Positions 37,101 to 45,146 of a stretch of DNA of 64,000 bases are shown here, in pieces. Origin of the DNA: Actinotalea sp. JY-7876 (GTDB lineage Bacteria; Actinomycetota; Actinomycetes; Actinomycetales; Cellulomonadaceae); assembly GCF_014042015.1 (NCBI RefSeq), contig NZ_CP059493.1, positions 3,348,001-3,412,000 on the forward strand, given 5' to 3'. How positions within the stretch are numbered: the first letter of the stretch is position 1; each line of letters begins with the position of its first letter. A model generated the notes under the pieces. That model saw nothing but the letters and a program-made list of their open reading frames with translations. It made no database searches and was not told where the DNA came from. The translations under genes were made by a program, and so were the position numbers.

Positions 37101-37425
37101 TGGGGAACGCCGCGTACGCGGCCTCGACCGCGTCGACCACGTCGGCGGCGGCACGCTCCGCGTCGGCGGGTGCCGTAGCCCCCTCGTCGAGCCGCACCCC
37201 GGCGCGCACGCCGACGTCCTCGGCGTCGGTGCGACCGAGGGCGGCGACGAGCGCCTCGTCCTGGGCGGTCGTCAGCAGCGTCGCGCACAGGCCCAGCACG
37301 ACGGCGCCGGTCACGACCACGGCGGCCACCGCGGCGAGCAGCCGCGCCTGCGTCAGCGCGCGACGCAGGACGAGCAGCACGGGTGCGCCGCGCGGGCCGG
37401 ACCCCGCGCGGCGCACCTCAGGCAT
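34114..37425 (-). CDS. FtsX-family ABC permease 1 (1103 residues)
   Basis: A large permease paralogous in layout to the next gene. The N-terminal helix (LLAAVAAVVVTGAVVLGLCATLL) is followed by an extracytoplasmic domain of about 230 residues, a central helix bundle near residues 290-480, a second extracytoplasmic domain and three terminal helices (VLLVAGIVLALLGTAARVAAAVGA onward). The ATG at 37425 lies eight bases inside the end of the upstream ATPase gene, so translation is coupled. It probably forms a heterodimer with the second permease. Confidence 0.86.
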   Translation of the reverse strand: MPEVRRAGSGPRGAPVLLVLRRALTQARLLAAVAAVVVTGAVVLGLCATLLTTAQDEALVAALGRTDAEDVGVRAGVRLDEGATAPADAERAAADVVDAVEAAYAAFPTTTSVWAASTPLHLPPLDSGELRLAYLLEGDDLAEHADLSSGRWPAGAAGAGGSPVEVALLDATAGLLGVTAGSTLTLSAQPARSGAAAVDPVTVEVVGTFQPQGGDHATWERDPLGAAGSASGNLPVYGPFVVAPGTLLGERPVERLSVVTVPDLRSVEPGTAASTRVAVAGLRDALEESLGQRQRALALRTPYPRTLAQVEDQQGVVASGVLVAALLATVLAGAALALTGGLVAARRSAESALLAARGAAGRRLAAHASVEALVLAGLATAVGIPLTLLLHRAARSLLVPGAAGDAVAPPPGATPAVVAAVACGALALAAVLVVPALRGVPAGGGRRPASGLAVRAGADVVLLALAVLGYLQLRAHGVATGPAPDPVLVAAPVLCLVAGATLALRLLPRVAALAERHAARSRRLVVPLAAWDVARRRHSGAGSFLLVLASAATVLALTGQATWARSQQDQAGAQVGAELVVTSAELAPLSAGPALAEATGGTPSAVLQRPVGLGSRAGGEQAGEPAQLLAVDLAGPGLQVGRPPPGTTWSQATAGAAPTGDSPAPVLLPVTDDLRVRLTGTVRDTTTLLAAPSLVVQDRWGDQAVLAGAPVPLDGRTHEVRVALGEPPGEGPGGGPGGAAVAAPLHVVAVRLALTLADGADPPATDRTARTAVEVELVGASTSQGAGPAQWSGAREPGDFQVVRNAAASQQGGADGVVLTATASVSPVGVLWEGGDLLVVAGPPVTDLPVVVTRALADGLGLEPGSRLSVTVGLSAVDAVVASVVPYLPAVSDGPAVLADRSTLARALLGRHDLAGLTDRWWVADVPDPRAATQAVADAGLGRAVTNEGTAAELHDGPLPRVLRLGTAVLLVAGIVLALLGTAARVAAAVGARAVEVARLLGLGLSRRSVLSAFVLEHAATSLVAVLAGTVVGAVVSWLTSPLLVVSSTGERPVPDAVLVWPATALAVAVAVLVLGSTAVVVPVAAAAVRRAGATHLRMDAAP

Positions 37426-38125
37426 CGGCCAGCCGGCCGTCGACCAGCCGGACGGCACGGTCGGCGAGGGCGATCATCACGGGGTCGTGCGTCGAGACGA
37501 TGGCTGTCATGCCCTCGGCCTCGACCACGCCCCGGATGAGCGCCATGACCGCCAGGCCGGTCTCGCTGTCGAGCTGGCCGGTGGGCTCGTCCGCGACGAG
37601 CAGGCGCGGGGACGCGGCGAGGGCGCGCGCGATCGCGACGCGCTGCTGCTGACCGCCGGACATCTCGTCCGGGCGCTGCGAGGCGTGGTCGCCGAGGCCG
37701 ACGAGGTCCAGGAGCAGCCGGACGCGCCGCTCCCGGTCGGGCACCGACAGCCCCCGCAGCCGCAGCGGCACGCCGACGTTCTCCGCCGCGCTGAGCACCG
37801 GGATGAGGCCGAAGGTCTGGAAGACGAAGGCGACGGTCTCGCGCCGGAGCCCGACCAGCCCGGCCTCGTCGAGCGCCGTCACGTCGACGCCGTCGACCAG
37901 GACGGTCCCCGCGTCGGGACGGTCCAGCCCGCCCACGACGTTGAGCAGCGTGGTCTTCCCGGAGCCGGACCGCCCGACGAGCGCCACCATCTCCCCCGGC
38001 TCGACGTCGAGGCTGACGCCGTCGAGCGCGTGCACCGCGGTGGCGCCCGTGCCGAACGTCCTGCGCACGTCCCGGGTCCGGACGCCGGCGCCGGCGCGTG
38101 CGGCCGCGCCGCCCGGGGCGCTCAC
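37418..38125 (-). CDS. ABC transporter ATPase, MacB/LolD type
   Basis: A 235-residue ATPase with Walker A GRSGSGKT (about residues 51-58), signature MSGGQQQR, Walker B LLVADEPTGQLD and the switch histidine in VSTHDP. It is the standard length for ATPases serving FtsX-like permeases. GTG start, overlapping the previous gene by four bases. It may pair with the AbrB-tailed ATPase upstream to give a heterodimer that matches the two permeases. Confidence 0.9.
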   Translation of the reverse strand: MSAPGGAAARAGAGVRTRDVRRTFGTGATAVHALDGVSLDVEPGEMVALVGRSGSGKTTLLNVVGGLDRPDAGTVLVDGVDVTALDEAGLVGLRRETVAFVFQTFGLIPVLSAAENVGVPLRLRGLSVPDRERRVRLLLDLVGLGDHASQRPDEMSGGQQQRVAIARALAASPRLLVADEPTGQLDSETGLAVMALIRGVVEAEGMTAIVSTHDPVMIALADRAVRLVDGRLADA

Positions 38126-39084
38126 GCACCGCCCCGTCGCGCACCGGAGCCGGCCTGGCCGCCCGCACCGCGGGAGTCGTCGGCCCACATGCTCACGTGG
38201 TCGGCCTCGAGCGCGAGCCGGACGCGCCGCGTCAGGGCGAGCGCGTCGCGGTACTCCCGCGGCACCTGGACGCGCCCGGCGCGGTCCATCACGGCGTACT
38301 CCTGCGCGACGACGTCGTCGTCACCCGAGGCGTGCCGCAGGACCTCGCTGCTCGTCCTGCCGTCCCGGATCGCGACCGTGCGCTCGACCTGCTCGCTGAC
38401 CGCGGGGTCGTGGGTGACGACGACGACCGTCACGCCCGCCTCGCGGTTCGCCGCGCGCAGCGCGCCGAACACCTGCGCCGACGTCGTCGTGTCGAGCTCA
38501 CCCGTGGGCTCGTCGGCGAGCAGCACCTTCGGGCCGTTCACCAGCGCGACGGCGATCGCGACCCGCTGCTGCTCGCCGCCCGACATCTGGCGGGGCAGCC
38601 GGTCGGCGCAGTGGGCGACGCCCATGAGGTCGAGCACCTCCCGCGCGCGGGCCCGGCGCAGGCGCCGCGCCGTGCCCGCGAAGGACAGGGGAAGCAGCAC
38701 GTTCTGGGTCCCCGTCAGGTAGGGCACGAGGTTCTGCGACGCCTGCTGCCACACGAAGCCGACGGTCGAGCGGCGGTACGCGGCGCGCTCGGCGCGGGGC
38801 ATGGCCATGAGGTCCCAGCGCGCGACGCGCGCGCGGCCCGCCGTCGGTGCGTCGATGCCGGACAGGATGTGCAGCAGCGTCGACTTCCCGGACCCGGAGG
38901 CGCCGACGACGGCGACCATCTCGCCCCTGTCGACGAGCAGGTCCAGACCCTGCAGCGCCTGCACCTCGACCGGACCGGTCCGGTAGATGCGGACCAGGTT
39001 GTCGCACACGATCATCGCGTCCCGGCCGAACTCCTCCGCCCGGCGCACCCGCGCGCCGAGGTTCTCGAGCGTGCTCTCAGACAT
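38122..39084 (-). CDS. ABC transporter ATPase with C-terminal AbrB-like domain
   Basis: A 320-residue ATPase: Walker A GASGSGKST (61-69), signature MSGGEQQR (167-174), Walker B VLLADEP (187-193), histidine in VVTHDP. Residues 261-300 (beginning QEYAVMDRAGRVQVPREYRD, then ALALTRRVRLALEADHVSMW) match the SpoVT/AbrB pattern of a strand, D-x-x-GR-V-x-(V/I)-P, a helix and two closing strands. AbrB domains bind DNA or mediate dimerisation. GGGGGAC precedes the ATG at 39084, and a TACGTT -10 box is near 39134-39129. It heads the four-gene operon. Confidence 0.87.
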   Translation of the reverse strand: MSESTLENLGARVRRAEEFGRDAMIVCDNLVRIYRTGPVEVQALQGLDLLVDRGEMVAVVGASGSGKSTLLHILSGIDAPTAGRARVARWDLMAMPRAERAAYRRSTVGFVWQQASQNLVPYLTGTQNVLLPLSFAGTARRLRRARAREVLDLMGVAHCADRLPRQMSGGEQQRVAIAVALVNGPKVLLADEPTGELDTTTSAQVFGALRAANREAGVTVVVVTHDPAVSEQVERTVAIRDGRTSSEVLRHASGDDDVVAQEYAVMDRAGRVQVPREYRDALALTRRVRLALEADHVSMWADDSRGAGGQAGSGARRGGA

Positions 39085-39202
39085 GCGTCCCCCGGGTGCC
39101 GCGGCCGGGCGCCCCTGCCCGCGTGCCGAACGTAGCGGGAGCGCAGGCCGAGGACCACAGTCCCGGGCGAACGACGGTGGCGCCGCTACCGGGACGCGGG
39201 CG

Positions 39203-40798
39203 TCACCCCCGCACGCCGTCACCCCCGGGCACCAGGCCGAGGGAGCGCAGGCCGGCGGCCAGCAGGTCCGCGACCAGGCGGGCGCCGTGGTCGGACAGGT
39301 GCGTGTCGTCCTGCTCGCCGTCGGGGAAGGCGGGCCAGGCACCGGGCTCGAGCCAGAGGAACGCCGCCTTGCTGCCCTCCTCGCCCATCCGCTGCCACAG
39401 CCGCCGCGAGGAGGCGGTGAGGTCGACCAGCGCGACGCCGTCCTCCTCCGCCAGGCGACGCACGGCCTGCGGGTAGCCGCCGTGGCTGGACCGCGCCCGG
39501 CCGTCGACGAACCGGCGCCGCTCCACCGGCGTGATCAGCACCGGCACCGCGCCGCGCGCCCGGGCGCCGACGACGTAGCGGCTCAGGGCCGCCGGGTAGG
39601 TGGACCAGGGCAGGGTGCCGCGCTCGTCCGGCTTCTCGTCGTTGTGCCCGAACGCGATGAGCAGCAGGTCGCCGGGACCCGTGACCGCGAGCGCCGCGTC
39701 CATCTGCCCCGAGGCGATGAAGCTCACCGAGCTCGCGCCCGACACCGCCAGGTTCTCCACGCGCAGGCCGGTCGCGTCCGCGAGCATCTCGCCCCACCCG
39801 GTGCGGGGGGCGCGTGCGGGACCGTAGGGCGAGGCTGTGGAGTCGGACACGACGACCGCCCGGCCGCTGAGCGGGGCGGGCCCCGGTGCCGCATCGGTCC
39901 ACCCGCCCAGCACCTCGGCGACGCCGGGCACGGCCTCGGGTCGCAGCCGCGGACGGCCCGGGCCCTCGTGGGCGCCCGGGCCGGTGCTGCCGTGCTCGCC
40001 GAAGCGGGCGTCCTCCCAGGCGAAGCCGCCCATCGGCGACCACGCGTCCGCCGCGATGTGCGGCCCCATGACGCAGTCGACGAAGAGCGCCTCGCCGACC
40101 GCGTCCGCCTTGCCGCCGGGGTGCCACGGTCGACCGAGCCGGACGCTGCCGTCCGGCAGCCCCGGCCCCGTCAGACGGACGCCGCGGAAGAGGAACCCGC
40201 GCGTGTTCTCGCGGGCGGTGCTGGGGGCGGCCACCCACCCCGGTCCGACGGAGCGGATCTCGCCGCCCTCCACCACCGCGCGGGCCCGGCCGTACACGAC
40301 GTCCACGTCCCCGACCACGAGGCAGTCGACGAGGTGCACGTGGCGCGTGTCCGACCAGCCCGGCGCGTCCAGCAGGACCGTGTCCTGCCGGCCGAGCAGC
40401 GCGCAGCCGCGGAGGCGGACGCGGTCGCCGCGGGTCCGCAGCGCGAGCGCCTGGGTGTCCTCCAGGCCCGGGTCGGCGGTGCGGTCGAAGGTGTTCTCGA
40501 TCGTGAGGTGCTCGATCGTGACGTCGTCGGCGTCGACCGTGACGGTCGCGCAGTCCTGGACGATCGGCAGTCCGTCGCGGCCGCGGTCCCCCTGGCGCAG
40601 TCCCCAGGTGATCCGGACGTCCTGGGCGCGGCCCGTGGCGGACCGCACCGTCAGCGGGGCGGCCCGCGGCGCGATCACCACCTGCTCGACGTAGGTCCCC
40701 GGCTCGAGGACGACCTCGGTCACGTCGGGGTCCGCCAGGGCGGCGGCCAGGGCGGGCAGGAGGTCGACGTCGTCCCCGACGCGCGCGGTCTTGGCCAT
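39203..40798 (-). CDS. Pectinesterase (CE8) - SGNH esterase (CE12-like) fusion
   Basis: A 531-residue two-domain enzyme. Residues ~1-300 form a pectin methylesterase beta-helix with the catalytic set intact: Asp139 in GRQDT, Asp166 in GDVDVVYG and Arg223 in LGRPW. Residues ~310-531 form an SGNH hydrolase like rhamnogalacturonan acetylesterase: Ser320 in VVSDS, Asn386 in GHND, and the D-x-x-H pair 497-500. It could remove methyl and acetyl groups from the same pectic fragment. There is no signal peptide, so it acts in the cytoplasm. It is divergent from the GH43 gene across a LacI-type operator. Confidence 0.9.
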   Translation of the reverse strand: MAKTARVGDDVDLLPALAAALADPDVTEVVLEPGTYVEQVVIAPRAAPLTVRSATGRAQDVRITWGLRQGDRGRDGLPIVQDCATVTVDADDVTIEHLTIENTFDRTADPGLEDTQALALRTRGDRVRLRGCALLGRQDTVLLDAPGWSDTRHVHLVDCLVVGDVDVVYGRARAVVEGGEIRSVGPGWVAAPSTARENTRGFLFRGVRLTGPGLPDGSVRLGRPWHPGGKADAVGEALFVDCVMGPHIAADAWSPMGGFAWEDARFGEHGSTGPGAHEGPGRPRLRPEAVPGVAEVLGGWTDAAPGPAPLSGRAVVVSDSTASPYGPARAPRTGWGEMLADATGLRVENLAVSGASSVSFIASGQMDAALAVTGPGDLLLIAFGHNDEKPDERGTLPWSTYPAALSRYVVGARARGAVPVLITPVERRRFVDGRARSSHGGYPQAVRRLAEEDGVALVDLTASSRRLWQRMGEEGSKAAFLWLEPGAWPAFPDGEQDDTHLSDHGARLVADLLAAGLRSLGLVPGGDGVRG

Positions 40799-40814
40799 GG
40801 ACCACCACACTAGT

Positions 40815-40822
40815 AACCGGTT
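40815..40822. promoter_or_regulatory. LacI-type operator in the pectinesterase/GH43 divergent promoter
   Basis: The palindrome AACCGGTT lies between the two divergent start codons, 17 bases from the pectinesterase ATG. The same core occurs at 50291-50298 before the transporter operon, and a lacI gene lies two positions downstream. Confidence 0.65.
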
Positions 40823-40840
40823 CCGCCTATGCTCGACGGC

Positions 40841-42394
40841 ATGAGCGCCACCGACGCCGCCCTGCCCGCCGCGCCTGCCCGGAGGGGGGCGAGCTACCGC
40901 AACCCGGTCCTCGACCTCGACCTGCCCGACCCCGACGCCGTCCGCGTGGGTGAGGACTACTGGATGGTCGCGTCGAGCTTCAGCCGGTCCCCCGGCCTGC
41001 CCGTGCTGCACAGCCGCGACCTCGTGCGCTGGGAGATCGTGACCCACGCGCTGCCCCGGCTCGTCCCCGAGCAGCACTTCGACCTGCCCCGGCACGGCGG
41101 CGGGGTCTGGGCCCCGAGCATCCGCCACCACGACGGCGTCTTCCACATCGTGTGGCCCGACCCCGACCGGGGCATCTTCGTCGTGAGCGCCGAGGACCCG
41201 CGCGGCCCCTGGAGCGAGCCCCGCCTCCTGCTCGCCGGCCTGGGGCTCATCGACCCGTGCCCCTTCTGGGACGAGGACGGCTCCACGTGGCTCGTCCACG
41301 GCTGGGCGAAGAGCCGCAGCGGCGTGAAGAACCGCCTCGGCCTGGTCCCGGTGGACGCCGGCCTGACGACCGCCACGGGGCCGGGCCGGGTCGTGATCGA
41401 CGGCGACGCCATCCCCGGGTGCACCACGCTCGAGGGCCCGAAGATGTACCACCACGACGGGTGGTACTGGATCTTCGCCCCGGCCGGCGGCGTGGCGAAC
41501 GGGTGGCAGTCCGTCTTCCGGTCCGAGCGCGTCACCGGGCCCTACGAGCACCGCGTGGTCATGCGGCAGGGTGAGACGCCGGTGAACGGCCCGCACCAGG
41601 GCGCCTGGGTCGACACCCCGGACGGCGCCGACTGGTTCCTGCACTTCCAGGACCGCGGGCCGTTCGGCCGCGTGGTGCACCTGCAGCCGATGACGTGGGG
41701 CGACGACGGCTGGCCGATCATCGGCACCCCGACCGGCGAGGGCTACGGCACCCCCGTGATCACCCACCCCACACCCCACGGCACGACGCAGGGCTCGCGG
41801 GTGCTGCCCGGATCGGACGACTTCACCGACGGGCTCGGCCGGCAGTGGTTCTGGCAGGCGAACCCGGGCGACGGCTGGGCCCGGACGCGCGACGGGCGCC
41901 TGGAGCTGCGCGGCCCCGGCAACGACGACGGCAACGTGCGCTCGCTCCCCCAGGTCCTCGCCCAGCAGCTCCCGGGCACGGGCGGGCGCTGGACCTGCAC
42001 GCTGACCCTCGACGGCCCGGACGGGGCGCGTGCCGGCGTCACGGTGCTCGGCCGCTCCTACCTCTGGTGCGGGCTGCGCGAGGCGGCCGGCGGGCAGCGG
42101 CTCGTCGCCGCGGTCCGGGAGAACGGCGACCAGGACGAGACGCTGCTGGTCGACGAGCCCGCGCCGGCGCGCGAGGTCGAGCTGCGCGTCGACGTCGACC
42201 CGGAGGCCTTCGTCCGGCTCTCCGCGCGCACCGCCGAGGGGACCTGGCGCGTCCTCGGCTCAGGGCTGCCGGCGCAGGCCGGGCACTGGGTCGGGGCGGA
42301 GATCGGGGTCTTCGCGGCCGCACCGCTCGGTTCCCCCGCACCCGCGGTGGCGACCGTCGGCCCGGTGCGGCTCGAGGTCCCCGATGCCACCTGA
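40841..42394 (+). CDS. Glycoside hydrolase family 43
   Basis: A 517-residue enzyme with a five-bladed propeller (about residues 15-320) and a C-terminal beta-sandwich (about 325-515). Catalytic residues of GH43 are in place: base Asp30 in LPDPDAVRV, Asp138 in LIDPCPFWDEDG and acid Glu198 in TLEGPKMY. The sequence resembles the branch acting on pectic side chains or arabinoxylan; linkage cannot be fixed. No signal peptide. The ATG at 40841 is preferred to that at 40829 because TATGCT at 40828-40833 could be a -10 box giving a leaderless mRNA. Confidence 0.87.
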   Translation: MSATDAALPAAPARRGASYRNPVLDLDLPDPDAVRVGEDYWMVASSFSRSPGLPVLHSRDLVRWEIVTHALPRLVPEQHFDLPRHGGGVWAPSIRHHDGVFHIVWPDPDRGIFVVSAEDPRGPWSEPRLLLAGLGLIDPCPFWDEDGSTWLVHGWAKSRSGVKNRLGLVPVDAGLTTATGPGRVVIDGDAIPGCTTLEGPKMYHHDGWYWIFAPAGGVANGWQSVFRSERVTGPYEHRVVMRQGETPVNGPHQGAWVDTPDGADWFLHFQDRGPFGRVVHLQPMTWGDDGWPIIGTPTGEGYGTPVITHPTPHGTTQGSRVLPGSDDFTDGLGRQWFWQANPGDGWARTRDGRLELRGPGNDDGNVRSLPQVLAQQLPGTGGRWTCTLTLDGPDGARAGVTVLGRSYLWCGLREAAGGQRLVAAVRENGDQDETLLVDEPAPAREVELRVDVDPEAFVRLSARTAEGTWRVLGSGLPAQAGHWVGAEIGVFAAAPLGSPAPAVATVGPVRLEVPDAT

Positions 42395-43415
42395 CGGGCC
42401 CGCCGGGTCCTCCCGCCGGCCGGCCACGATCGCCGACGTCGCCCGCGTCGCCGGGGTGTCGCGGGCGACCGTCAGCCGGGTCATGAACGGGCGTGTCATC
42501 CGGGACACCGAGGTCGCCCTCCGGGTGCGCCGGGTCGTGCGCGAGCTCGAGTACTCCCCGAGCTCCACCGCGCAGTCGCTGTCGCTCGGCGTGACGCACA
42601 CCGTGGCGATCGTGCTCCCGGACCTGGGCAACCCGATGTTCCAGCAGATCCTCCGGGGCCTGAACGCGGCGGCCGCCACCGCCGGGTACCGGGTGCTGGT
42701 GTGCGACTCCGAGGAGGACCCTTCGGCCGAGGAGGCCCTCGTGCGCGAGGCCCGCCGGCGCAGCGACGCCGTCGTGGTGTGCTCCTCCCGCCTGCCGTAC
42801 GACGACCTGCGGGCCCTGCTGAGCACGGTGACACCGGCGGTGGCCATCAACCGCCAGCCCGACCTCGCCGACGTGCCCGTGGTGACCATCGACTACGAGC
42901 GCGCCACCCGGGCCCTCGTCGAGCACCTGCTCGACCTCGGCCACCGGCGGCTGGCCTACCTGCAGGGGCCGTCCTCGAGCCGCCCGAACCGTGCCCGGCT
43001 GCGCGCGCTGAGCGCTCTGGAGCGCGAGCACGACGCGCTGGAGGTGACGCGCCTGTCCTGCGGGGTGACGCTCGACGCCGGCTACGCGGCGTGGCCGGCG
43101 GTCGCCGCGGCGGGCGCCACCGCCGTCGTCGCCTACAACGACGTCGTCGCCCTCGGCCTGCTCGCGCGCCTCGGCGAGGAGCAGGTGCCCGTGCCGGGGC
43201 GGCTCTCGGTGGTCGGCTTCGACGACATCGCGTTCTCCCGGTTCTCCGCGCCGCCGCTGACCACGGTGCGGGTGTCGCTGGCGGACGTCGGGGCCGCGGC
43301 GTGGCGCGAGGTCGAGGCACTCCTGCACGGCGTGGCCACGCAGGGCACCACCCACTTCGTGCCCGAGCTCACCGTCCGGCGCAGCACGGGCCCCGCCCCA
43401 GGCGGTCCGGCGTGA
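42384..43415 (+). CDS. LacI family transcriptional regulator of the pectin locus
   Basis: A 343-residue repressor. The N-terminal helix-turn-helix reads ATIADVARVAGVSRATVSRVMNG, followed by a periplasmic-binding-like sensor domain (HTVAIVLPDLGNPMFQQIL onward; VVGFDDIAFSRFSAPPLTTVRV near the C-terminus). The start lies 11 bases inside the GH43 gene. LacI proteins of this type bind NNAACCGGTTNN-like palindromes; two such sites occur in the divergent promoters of this locus (40815 and 50291). The inducer is probably a pectin-derived sugar. Confidence 0.92.
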   Translation: MPPDGPAGSSRRPATIADVARVAGVSRATVSRVMNGRVIRDTEVALRVRRVVRELEYSPSSTAQSLSLGVTHTVAIVLPDLGNPMFQQILRGLNAAAATAGYRVLVCDSEEDPSAEEALVREARRRSDAVVVCSSRLPYDDLRALLSTVTPAVAINRQPDLADVPVVTIDYERATRALVEHLLDLGHRRLAYLQGPSSSRPNRARLRALSALEREHDALEVTRLSCGVTLDAGYAAWPAVAAAGATAVVAYNDVVALGLLARLGEEQVPVPGRLSVVGFDDIAFSRFSAPPLTTVRVSLADVGAAAWREVEALLHGVATQGTTHFVPELTVRRSTGPAPGGPA

Positions 43416-44230
43416 CCGACCGGCTGAGCGTCGGCCGCACGGCGGTGGCGCGCCTGCAGGACGGCCGGGACATGGCGCCGGACGCCTCCCCGCGTCCGCT
43501 GCTGCACCCCGTCACGACGCTGCGCGGCACCCCGGTCACGCAGGCGGCACCGGCGGACCACCCGCACCACGCCGGGGTCGGCCTGCCCTTCCCCGACGTG
43601 GACGGCACCTCGTACTGGGGCGGGCGGACCTACGTCCGCGACGTGGGCTCGACCCTGCTGGCGAACCACGGCCGGCAGGACGTCGTCGCCGCGCGCCCGC
43701 TGCCCGACGGCTCGGGCGCGGACCTGACGGTCGTCTGGACGTCGGTCGACGGCACGGTCCAGCTGCGTGAGCTCCGCGAGCTGCGGGCCCGGCCGGCCGG
43801 GCCGGGCTGGGTGCTCGACTGGCGGTCGGTGCTGCGCGCCGAGACCGCGGTCAGCCTCGGGAGCCCGGCGACGAACGGCCGGCACGGCGCGTTCTACGGG
43901 GGCTGGTTCTGGCGCACGCCGTTCGCCGGCGCGCACGCCGAGACCGCGCAGGGCCCGGGCGTCGAGCGCGCGCACGGCGTCGCCACGCCGTGGCTCCTGG
44001 TGCGCGGTCCCGAGGCCACGCTGCTGTGCGTCCAGGTCGGCACGGTCCTGCCCTGGTTCGTCCGGACCGAGGGCTACGTGGGGTTCGGCCCCGCCGTCGC
44101 GCACACCGCACGACGTCGGCTGGCGGCCGGGGAGGAGCTGGTGCTGCACACGCGCACGCTCGTCACGGACGCCCCCGTCACCGACCCGGCGGCCCTCGCC
44201 GCCGGGCTCGCGGGCGCCGTCAGCCCTTGA
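43412..44230 (+). CDS. PmoA-like (DUF6807) protein
   Basis: A 272-residue protein of the DUF6807/PmoA family, marked by LLHPVTTLRGTPVTQAAPADHPHHAGVGLPF and GAFYGGWFWRTPF. Members are found in sugar-degradation loci of actinobacteria and planctomycetes and have a galactose-mutarotase-like beta fold; enzymatic role is not established. GTG start overlaps the lacI stop by four bases. Its 3' end overlaps the end of the convergent permease gene by 11 bases. Confidence 0.82.
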   Translation: MTDRLSVGRTAVARLQDGRDMAPDASPRPLLHPVTTLRGTPVTQAAPADHPHHAGVGLPFPDVDGTSYWGGRTYVRDVGSTLLANHGRQDVVAARPLPDGSGADLTVVWTSVDGTVQLRELRELRARPAGPGWVLDWRSVLRAETAVSLGSPATNGRHGAFYGGWFWRTPFAGAHAETAQGPGVERAHGVATPWLLVRGPEATLLCVQVGTVLPWFVRTEGYVGFGPAVAHTARRRLAAGEELVLHTRTLVTDAPVTDPAALAAGLAGAVSP

Positions 44231-45146
44231 CCGAGCCGATGAGCGCCCCCTTGACGAAGTAGCGCTGGATGAACGGGTAGACGAGCAGCATCGGGAGCGT
44301 GGCGACCGCGATGACCGCCATCTTCACCGACTGCGCCGGCGGGACGACGTCGACCACGGAGGAGTCGGCGTTCATCCCGCTCGCCACGATGACGATCTGG
44401 CGCAGGAGCACCTGGATGGGCCACTTCGAGGAGTCGTTGATGAACAGGATCGCCCACATGTAGGTGTTCCAGTACGCGACGGCGTAGAAGAGGCCGATCG
44501 TGGCGATCGAGGCCATCGACAGCGGGAGCACGATGCGCCAGAAGACGCCCAGCTCCGAGCAGCCGTCGATCCGGGCGGCCTCCTCGAGGCTGTCGGGGAT
44601 GGCCTGGAAGAAGCTGCGCATGATGACGAAGTTGAAGGCGTTGACCGTCACCGGGAGGATCAGCGACCACAGCGAGTCGAGCAGACCGAGCGAGTTGACC
44701 ACGATGAACGTGGGGATCATGCCGCCGCTGAAGAGCATGGTGAAGACGACCATGAAGTTGATGACGCGCCGCCCGCGCAGGTAGCGCTTCGACAGCGCGT
44801 AGGCCATCAGCGAGGTGACGACCAGGCTGACGAACGTGCCGATCACCGTGACGAACACCGAGACGCCCATGGCCCGGAAGATGGTGGGCGTCGAGAGGAT
44901 GTACCGGTAGGCGTCGAGGGTGACGTCGTTGGGGATCAGCACGAAGGGCCGGGTCGCGAGCTCGCCCGGGCTCGCGAACGAGCTGCCGATGACGTGGACG
45001 AAGGGCACCAGGCACACGAGCGCGAACCCCGTCAGGAGCACGACGTTGAGCACCTGGAACGCCCTCATGCCCGGTGTCGTGCGGCGGGTCACGCGGCCGG
45101 TCACGCGGCCCTGCCGGCGCGCCGCGCGGGTGGTCGTCGTTGTCAT
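44220..45146 (-). CDS. Carbohydrate ABC transporter permease (LplC/MalG type)
   Basis: A 308-residue permease with six transmembrane helices and the cytoplasmic docking motif EEAARIDGCSELGVFWRIVLPLSMA. With the LplB-type permease at 49242-50222 it should form the pore of a pectic-oligosaccharide importer. It is the last gene of the operon and overlaps the small membrane-protein gene upstream by four bases. No ATP-binding gene is present in the cluster. Confidence 0.93.
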   Translation of the reverse strand: MTTTTTRAARRQGRVTGRVTRRTTPGMRAFQVLNVVLLTGFALVCLVPFVHVIGSSFASPGELATRPFVLIPNDVTLDAYRYILSTPTIFRAMGVSVFVTVIGTFVSLVVTSLMAYALSKRYLRGRRVINFMVVFTMLFSGGMIPTFIVVNSLGLLDSLWSLILPVTVNAFNFVIMRSFFQAIPDSLEEAARIDGCSELGVFWRIVLPLSMASIATIGLFYAVAYWNTYMWAILFINDSSKWPIQVLLRQIVIVASGMNADSSVVDVVPPAQSVKMAVIAVATLPMLLVYPFIQRYFVKGALIGSVKG

